Both the position numbers and the translations under genes were made by a program. From Theristus sp. LFF4_11 (lineage: Eukaryota; Nematoda; Chromadorea; Monhysterida; Xyalidae), in NCBI GenBank assembly GCA_030248135.1, contig JASANC010001499.1, forward strand, positions 1 to 64,000: 64,000 bases of DNA, given 5' to 3'. How positions within the stretch are numbered: position 1 is the stretch's first letter; every line of letters starts with the position of its first letter. Positions 56,348-64,000 of this stretch are shown here, piece after piece. The notes under the pieces are model-generated. The model saw only the letters and a program-made list of their open reading frames with translations. It was not told the origin of the DNA and ran no database searches.

Positions 56348-59300
56348 GCTCCCAATTTCCCCCTTGAACCATCATTTTCTGGAGCGTAAAAGTTTTGTTT
56401 GCATGGATTGGCAGAACAACCCCAACAATCCAAGCAAGCAATTTGAGAAAACTGAAAAATTGTACCAAATTGTTCTTGAAGCTCAATTGCTGAACGAGTG
56501 ATAATCCATCTAACGTGTCCGCTGATAAGCTTCTCAGGCGATTACCGGGCATCAACAAGACAATCTGAAATTTTTAACAATCAAACTGATCAATATCAAT
56601 TAAAAAATATGAGAACTGAATGTAAAACCACAATTTTTTGATCCAGCAACACAAAAATAATTGGTCGAAATCTCATACCAACGAGCTGTTTGTGAACGCT
56701 CCCTTGTCAATGTGATCAATTTGATTATTGCCCAAGTATAGCTGAGACAAGCGAGCCATCTGCGCAAACGCACCTAAATAATAAATATTACAACGAATCA
56801 GTTTTTCGGTTGTCGATCCTCCAACATAACCTGTTGCGCACTGTTGCATTTTACTCTGGTTGTCTGGGTTTCCCAAGAGCGTCAGTGGCACTTATCGAGT
56901 TGTTTTTGGTGTGCTGTTATCTTCTGTTATTCTTCATAACACCCTGATCTAACGGAGGAACTCTGCAATCTGACAACGTAACAAAAGCGACGCCAACCGG
57001 TGGGTATGTGGCGGATTTGATTTTTAGTCAGATCCAGCATTTCAAGGGCGCCGAAATGCACGAATTGCTGCGCGTGCAACGTGCTGACATTATTCTCACT
57101 GAGGTACATCAGTCGTAAGTTTGGCACGTTGAGAAACGCCTGCAGCATTTGAAAGGGCATCTTAATAATTTACTGTGATCGATCAAACATACAGTCGAAC
57201 TCTAAATTATAGGGAATCAGCTGATTGGTTGGAATTACGGTGTGCATGCTTTCTATGCAAACCAAACTCCGCCCCAACAACAAACAATATGTAACGTGGT
57301 GGTTCTTTATTCAACTGACTTAGATAGCCAAACAAGAAAAGAAACAAAAATCAAAAATAAAGAGTGGGCGGGGCGCCCGTTGCGCCCTCTAACGGCGACT
57401 AGAACAAACGTTCGTTACACCTGACGCCCCTTTTTTTTTGGACGGCAACAAAAAAATTACGGATAAAATACAAAAGATGGAGAATCAAAAAAACGGATGG
57501 TTACGATAAAACCCCTCTTCAACAACACGGAATATGAATCAGAATACCAATGCAGAATCAAAAGAAAATGTTTTCGTTGTTTAAAATCGAGAAAATTCTT
57601 CTTGTTTTGTTGTGTCTGCAACAAAGCTGGAGTTTACATACAAAGGAGCTGAATAGATAAGCGAGTTTACCGGATAAGCTGGGTTGCTTTTTTTAAATAG
57701 CTCGCAGGTGCACACAACAGTGTAACAGTGTAAAATTCTTGATCGCACGCTCAACAACGGTTTTTCTTGATCACACGCTCAACAACAGTTTTTGCAAGCG
57801 TGCTACACTGTGACTGGCTCTGCGTTGTGAGAAATAACTGGCATGGTGATCAGAAAGCTAAGAGCTGAATCAAGAAGATGAGTGAATATGAATGTTGTGG
57901 CTTGGATTGGATAAAATGACCTCAAAGTTCAAAATACAACAACAGAAATGACAAATATGGAATAAATGAGTTGAACAGTGAAGGCAAAGTGGGAACGCGG
58001 GAATGAAGAACAATACAGAGTCTGCAATTTAGGGCTATCTGCCCGGGCCGTTGAATTCAATTCTTGGTGGATTTCAACCAACCACTATTTCGGGTCTTCT
58101 GCCCGTAATTTCAGTTTTCTTCAGGCCGTTTTGCCTGGTATTTCAAGGTCCTGAGGCTTTCTGCCGTCAATTTCAATTTTTTGGACCGTTTGAATTCGAT
58201 TTATATTGGGCTTTTGCCCGCGCGCTTTATTTCAATTCAAGGCTATTTTTGCCCGCGCGCTACAATTTCAATTATTTTGGGGCTGTTCGCCCTCTCGTTT
58301 CAATTGTTGAAACTTTTTGCCGGCTTTTTGGGACGATTTGTCCACGATTTCCAGTTTTTTTTTATTTTGGGGACTGGTCGCCCTCTGCGCCTTGCTGCGC
58401 TTTTTCGGCCCTTCACTATTTTTCGCACTCCAGTGCGATGGACTCTGTATTCTCCTTCTCTTCCACCGCTTTCCACTCCCTTCCACCCACAGGCACCAGA
58501 TGTAACGTGGTGGTTCTTTATTCAACTGACTTAGATAGCCAAACAAGAAAAGAAACAAAAATCAAAAATAAAGAGTGGGCGGGGCGCCCGTTGCGCCCTC
58601 TAACGGCGACTAGAACAAACGTTCGTTACAAATACTTGTACAGAAAGCATGCACACCGTAATCCCAACCAATCAGCTGGATCCCCATAATTTGGAGTTCG
58701 ACTGTAGTGATGATAATACGGCAGCAAAATATTTTGTGGACCAAAGAACAACCATACCTGTTTATGAATACTCTGAATCTGGTTTGCTGCCAGGTTAATC
58801 AAGTTCAACATCGGTAAATTCATGAAAGCAAGCGGGTCAATTTTCTCGATTGCGTTCCGATGTAAATGAAGCGCTAGTAGTTGCTTGAAACCTCGAAGGG
58901 CAGACGCGGGTACCTGAAGATACATTCAACAACTGAAAAATAAAAAAAACGCTTTGAACAAAAGCCAAAAAACGAGTTGGAAAGTGAATAAAAATAACAA
59001 AAAAAACTGAACAAACCGCTGAGAGACAATTATGCCCTAGGTTTAGCGTCTGTAAGCTGTGCTTTACGGAATCGAAAACCATTTTGTGTATACTGCATAT
59101 TCGGTTGTTTGACAGATCCATCGTGAACATCTGAAGAAAGGGTTTTTGCACTGAACCTGTTAGTGAAAATAATGTTATTTGATGTTCCAGCCACCCTTGC
59201 GTTCAACCAACCTTTGGCACATTTCTGAATGTCTGCTTTGAATCGAGATCACCAATGTTGTTGCTCGAGAGATCAATCTCCAGCAACGCATCCATGCCAT

Positions 59301-59989
59301 CCAACGCGACGACGGGTACCATTTCAAGATGATTGTGGCTACAAACAACAAGAGCGCTCTTTCAAAACTGTTAGTTTTCATAACATGTGCAAAGATGTGC
59401 AAACATGTTCAGGCATTAGCATTTCAAATAATTTCACAACAACAAAGAGAAAAATAGAGAATTTTTCAAACACAATCACCGACCTCAAGTTCACCGCTTG
59501 CAGGATTGTCTCGAGTCCATTAAAGGCCTGTTGCGCAATGTGCCTGATGTGATTCTGCGACAAATCAAGTCGCTTCACATAAAGACCTTTCAGGAAGTTG
59601 TTCGGCAATTCAGTCACAGTTGCGTTCTGTAGTGTCAACGTTTGGATGAGACCAAGCTGAACCTGATTTTCACGGAGTACTCTCAGTGTCGCCGAAGCGT
59701 CCTGACCGGAACAGTCCAACAGAATACCGTTGTAGGTAGATTTACAGTTGCAGAACACGTGTAACGTCTCATTAGTTGGACAGCTGTCAGCCAACGGTGA
59801 AATGACAAGAATAATGGTAAAAATAATCAGCAAGGAAAGTAAATGTTGTTTAGGTCCACTTTGAGTCCTCCGCAGTTTTAGACAATCTGTTGGGTAAGTC
59901 ATTTTCAGTCGAACTTTTTGCTGTTGTTGCTGATGTTGTTCTCTTTGGCAGCTCGTTGATGGCCCCCAACTGACACCGGACGACTTCAT
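56343..59989 (-). CDS. Leucine-rich-repeat surface protein, N-terminal part
   Basis: Exons 59484-59989, 59212-59338, 59017-59130, 58758-58913, 56998-57139, 56679-56773 and 56466-56564, phases agreeing. A hydrophobic stretch (LLSLLIIFTIILVISPLA) precedes a Cys cap (SCPTNETLHVFCNC). About 12 LRRs of 24 residues follow, e.g. VKRLDLSQNHIRHI, LNLINLAANQIQSI and LEMLDLTKNQIRHI. The start may be 59989 (first ATG after an acceptor at 60013-60015) or 59902 (shorter N-terminus, more usual signal peptide). The thirteenth repeat breaks off at FKNNL. A possible next exon (56343-56378) gives 11 residues and a stop at the foldback junction. No C-terminal Cys cap is seen. Likely an extracellular adhesion or matrix receptor; probably continuous with the transmembrane part at 50.2-52.6 kb. 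Confidence 0.8.
57193..58708. mobile_element. MITE family A, copy 6 (split by an LTR mini-element)
   Basis: Left part starts TA-CAGTCGAACTCTAAATTATAG at 57193. The right part ends AATTTGGAGTTCGACTG-TA near 58708. The two halves match the uninterrupted copies once 57290-58630 is removed. It lies in an LRR-gene intron between exons 58758-58913 and 56998-57139. Confidence 0.85.
57290..58630 (-). mobile_element. LTR mini-retrotransposon (TRIM-like), 1341 bp
   Basis: Two 130-bp direct repeats (57290-57419, 58501-58630), nearly identical, start TGTAACG and end CGTTACA. The 4-bp duplication AATA flanks the element (57286-57289, 58631-58634). On the minus strand a primer-binding-like site TGGTGCCTGTGGG starts two bases after the 5' LTR. 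A purine tract aaaaaaaaaggggcg precedes the 3' LTR. These fix the orientation as minus. The interior, about 1.08 kb, has degenerate ~30-bp repeats (ttttgcccg...atttcaatt) and no pol. A short basic ORF (58268-58558, minus) may be a gag remnant. Confidence 0.9.
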
Positions 59990-62900
59990 GCGGACCAAAT
60001 TTTTGTTTCAAGCTGAAACAAATTTCTTGTGACGAATGTCACGATCTCTCAGTAAAAGCCACAACTCACAAAATAGAGATTTGTTTAATATTTTGTTACA
60101 AAAACTTTAGCGGCACAGAGCAAAAAACTGCACACCGCCTTTCATTTGATCACGATGAGGGTATGATAAGGTCATTGAACTTTGTGGGTTAAGATCATGA
60201 TCATATTGTGATGATATCACCGAAAACCTCTTCGCACGCTAGTAACAAATAGACCCACCAATATGCAAGATTTTTTTGTGAAAAATTGGAATTCCGCCTA
60301 ATTTGTCTCCGATTGGCTCATAAACAACTCATGTTTTAAGTAGAAAAGCGTATCTATCTACAACGATGAGAAAAAAGTACTCACGCAGCGCAAACGTGTG
60401 GATAAGAGTTTTCTCATGTGAAGATACTGCCGCGCCACTTCAAAAGCAACCTTGCACTGCAATAAAAACTCAGAAGGTCACATGAATATGTGAGAACAAC
60501 GCATTGAAAATTAAATCTCAAGCTATGAGTTAACAGTTTTTGTATTCGAAGGCTTTGTAGTTTTAAAAGAAACAAGGTTTTAGCCTCAAATTGTTTGTTT
60601 GATTAATACATCAATGCCTCAAACTGGCAAGTACATAGATTAGATTAGATCAGTCAGTAAAAAGTAGACGGACTATCGCTCTTAATTTATTTGCATTGAT
60701 CTTGAACGTTTGTTACTGCAGATAGTGCCCGAAGGGATATTCGATACTGAACATTGCATCATCATCAACACAACATGAGGACAATTGCAAAGAGCATATT
60801 AACAAATCCATAACTGAAGATCTGATTAAACACGTGTCGGCAAACATCGTTGACATTGAAAAGTGTATATGGTCAGACAGACACCTATCAGACACGTGAA
60901 GGTTTTTAATCGCAAAAAAAGTTTTTGACGCAAACGTATTTGCGCTGACGTTGGCTTGGCACAACTAAAGTGTTTCTGTGGACATAGATATTTGTATAAA
61001 GAGTGAGTAACATTATTGAAGATTCATGGTCAAGAAATGCGCAAGGATGCGAGGAAAAATGAAACGCGATTCAAGTTGAAAACATTATATACTATCGAGT
61101 ATTTCATTTTGTAAGAAGATGTGAGTTCATACAGGTAAATTCGTTTTGGTGAGGTTAATAGCATATTTTTTAAGTTTAGGGAAGAAAGCAGCCTCACATT
61201 TCTGCTAAGGCCCTGATGTCCCGCAGCCTCTGACGAGCCAGGAAGCACTGAAATACGCATTAACCTGGCATAACCGCAAAACAGCAAACCTACCGGATTG
61301 CATGCGTCCTCAAAACACCGGTTCACCTTATGGCTTTTCTCACTGTATGGTTGTCAGTCTGCTTTCAAGGTTTGCTGAAACCACCTGTTTCGTCGGCTCG
61401 TCTGTCTTGCTCAGATAATATCATTTTTCAGTGTTGTTACAAAAGGTAGAAAGCAAAAATTTAAACAGGACTCGTTTATGTTTTACGAAACGAGTGAACA
61501 ATCACGATTCGGCAAATGCAATAAAACCAATTTTTAAACTATACTCCACATTTAGAATATGGAGCACAAATTAACTCACGTGAGCCGCATGTTTGGATGT
61601 ACATAACAACAAAAGGCGGAAGATACACAGGTACACGCGTTTGAAGAAGAGGTATAATATTATATCATGCCTCAAAACAAGTTAAAAGTTTTTGTGTTAC
61701 GAGAGAAGTTCCAGAGAATATGGCGTGTGTGGGAAATTAGCTTGTGAATGCACTGCAACACAGCAAACATATGAGTTTGAGTCGTTTTTATTGGAGGCAA
61801 AATCAATATTAAACATGCACATCGATGTCAATTTAAATAAATCGCGAACAGTGTGACCTAGAATACTACAACAGAGAAGATCTCAATGCTGATGTTCACA
61901 TAGAGCGCTAAAACTGCATCACCATTATTAGGCTGGGGTTTTATACAAGATTGGCGCTTTTCAGTTTTGATTTTGTTTTCACAGTGTATAGTTTTAAAGC
62001 GAGATAATAAAATTTCAAGCATGAACAACACCTCAAGAGATTTTTCATGACTATATTTCTGCGTTTTAAAAACAAATACATATTTTCTCACAATCTTTGA
62101 CTAGATTACGCTGTGAATTTTTGTCTTGTTTTGTTTTTGGACACTTGAAGACATCCTGAAGAGAGCAAGACATTAGAACGGCAAAAATCAGTCAAAAAAG
62201 CAAACAGGAGATATTTTATGCGTGACTAAATTCTATAAACAGTTCTAATAACATCGTACGAGTTAGTTTCCGAGTTATTTTTGTGAAATCAGAAAACGCA
62301 TGACAAACCGCATGATCTGCTATTGATCTCCAACTCAAATAATGGCGTAAACAGTAACAAACTACACACAATGTAGACTGTACGTGAATTAACCATGCAA
62401 TAAAGAAAATCTACAAAATACACTGCTGTATGCGGATTTCATCATGACAAAACCAAAACTGATTACTTGAACAGATTCAATAAAAAACGCTCTGTAAAAC
62501 CAGCAATTCCTAACACACACAGAGAGAGAAACAGAACGAAGAAAAAAATGCATGATGGGTCAAGGCTGCACTGCACGCATGCATGATGCGCTTGACTGAG
62601 AGACTATTTTATCTTACAGTAGTGACTTTTGCTTCCACACAAAAAACTAAAAAAATAAATGTGCGCAAACTGATGATGCAGGTAAAAAACCGGACAAATG
62701 ATAAAACGTTTCATTGGCTATTATATAATGAACTGAGGGACTTTCCTCGACAGTTTTGGTGGCTAATAATTAATGGATATCTTTTTTCCATAGTGGTGCA
62801 AAACAACCTTCAATTTCAATCCATAAGGTTGAAGTAGGATGTGATAAAAAATTTATGTGCCACGACTACATTGTGCAATAAATATGCTGGTTTACAAAGT

Positions 62901-64000
62901 CGAAAGCTACCAAAACACAGAAACAAGTTACGAATTCATTTTTCGGGTGAAAACCCTCACATGTATACAGATAACGATTTATATTTTCACTTTCCTCATT
63001 GCTTAAGATACGCATGCGCATGGCACATAAACGAAAGATTTACACATACATATGTACATATATGTGTGCACACAAAATATGAGCGATCATTCACCTCCTC
63101 GTATTCATGAATTATAACACACTAAAAACACAGGGTGAACAACAGAACGAAAGTGCCCATAGAACACGTTGTTTTTATTTCTGTTTTGTGCGCGCAGTTT
63201 CTGGTAATTTTAACAAGTTGAATGCCAGAAAGATTGCAATTACAATGAAGTTCATAGTGCACGCATTCATATGTATACCGGTACATTCGAAACATGTAAT
63301 CAACACAGAAAGTAAAAGTTCCTTTTATCTAGAATGAGATTTTTTATTCTCAATAGTGAGTGACTGAAAAAAGACAGCAAACAAACAATTTTTATAACGT
63401 TATTGAGCGCAAAAATGACCACATAAAAATGGTTGTAAAAAGTGAAACAAAGCGAAAAAGTACCAGTGAAAGAAACAAAGCGTAAAAAGTCAAGTGTGAT
63501 TTTCCGGACAAGCAATATAAAGAAGAAAGATTAACACGATTCTTTCGAGCTCTAACTGCAGTTTTCACACGCTTTATTATCTCCCGCTCAGCGTGAGAAC
63601 GTGGGATGCACTCAAATCTCAGGTGTCTGGTGTGCAATGCGCTTGTCAGTTTTTCACGCTTTGCTATTTTTCGACAAATATGATGATGGAAACTTAAAAA
63701 AATTGGCATTTGTAGCTCTCGCTCTTCTAACGCTAGCTTTTTCTCATTCCCTTATTTCCCACCACCCACTGAGTGTGAGACTGTTATGGTTGCACACATT
63801 GCACATTCTCACGTTTTTTTTGGTTCCACTGATACGGTGAGAAAGTTTTGAACGATAGATATGGCATGTTGAGTGATGAGTTTTTAGACCCTATCTTAGC
63901 AATTTATCGAGTGAATCCACATCATAATTCTGTGTTTTTCAGAAAAGTCAATGATCAGGTAATTGCATTTTGTCAGCGGTTTGCGTTAAATATTTGATTT
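59990..64000. other. Gene-poor right end
   Basis: About 4 kb upstream of the LRR gene, with A/T-rich sequence and scattered short ORFs that lack splice context or family features. The LRR promoter should be near 60.0-60.3 kb. A SINE-like block (ctgacgagccaggaagcac) is at about 61.2 kb. No RNA gene or complete element was recognised. Confidence 0.5.

Noticed and set aside
58051..58689. 212-codon plus-strand ORF
   Set aside because: It lies inside the TRIM, is antisense to the element, and is made of degenerate repeats and LTR sequence with no domain.
63601..63840. 79-codon ORF with hydrophobic segments
   Set aside because: Isolated, A/T-biased, no splice context, no recognisable family.

Overview
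The window is eukaryotic and most likely from a nematode. It holds multi-exon genes with GT-AG introns. Two neighbouring secreted genes belong to families that are typical of nematodes: a Hint (hedgehog-related) protein and a DB-module protein. All five genes whose 5' end is visible have a splice acceptor 16-34 nt before the start codon with no obvious upstream exon, as expected for spliced-leader trans-splicing. I cannot name the species. All exon models were read by eye from splice signals and reading phase; no search or RNA data was available.

Left part (1-9.9 kb, minus strand): a secreted C-type lectin/EGF protein. It has a signal-peptide exon, a lectin domain over three exons, a Thr-rich linker, then 23 EGF-like modules, nearly all one per exon with phase 1-1 introns, then a second Thr-rich linker and Cys-containing tail exons. 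Its 3' end is not resolved. Head-to-head with it are the plus-strand Hint gene (11.6-13.2 kb) and a DB-module gene (14.6-16.6 kb), whose N-terminal regions share an HKLMPxY motif.

Centre (18.4-42.6 kb, minus strand): a complete 31-exon SLK/STK10 (Ste20-type) kinase. The predicted protein is 2000 residues: N-terminal kinase, about 1200 residues of low-complexity linker with polyQ, and a C-terminal coiled-coil. Its last intron carries a 4.3 kb TIR-bounded insertion that contains an intact-looking Penelope-like retroelement with an N-terminal (permuted, Naiad-type) GIY-YIG endonuclease.

Right part (42.6-60 kb): 7.6 kb of hAT MITEs, a satellite-armed inverted repeat, a dead mariner and a segmental duplication lie between the kinase and a minus-strand gene for a leucine-rich-repeat transmembrane protein. 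That gene appears split by a 3.7 kb foldback element. An intron of it holds a MITE that itself contains an LTR mini-retrotransposon. From 60 to 64 kb I see no gene.

The genes do not form a pathway as a group. Four of the five encode secreted or surface proteins. The most striking content is the nested mobile DNA.
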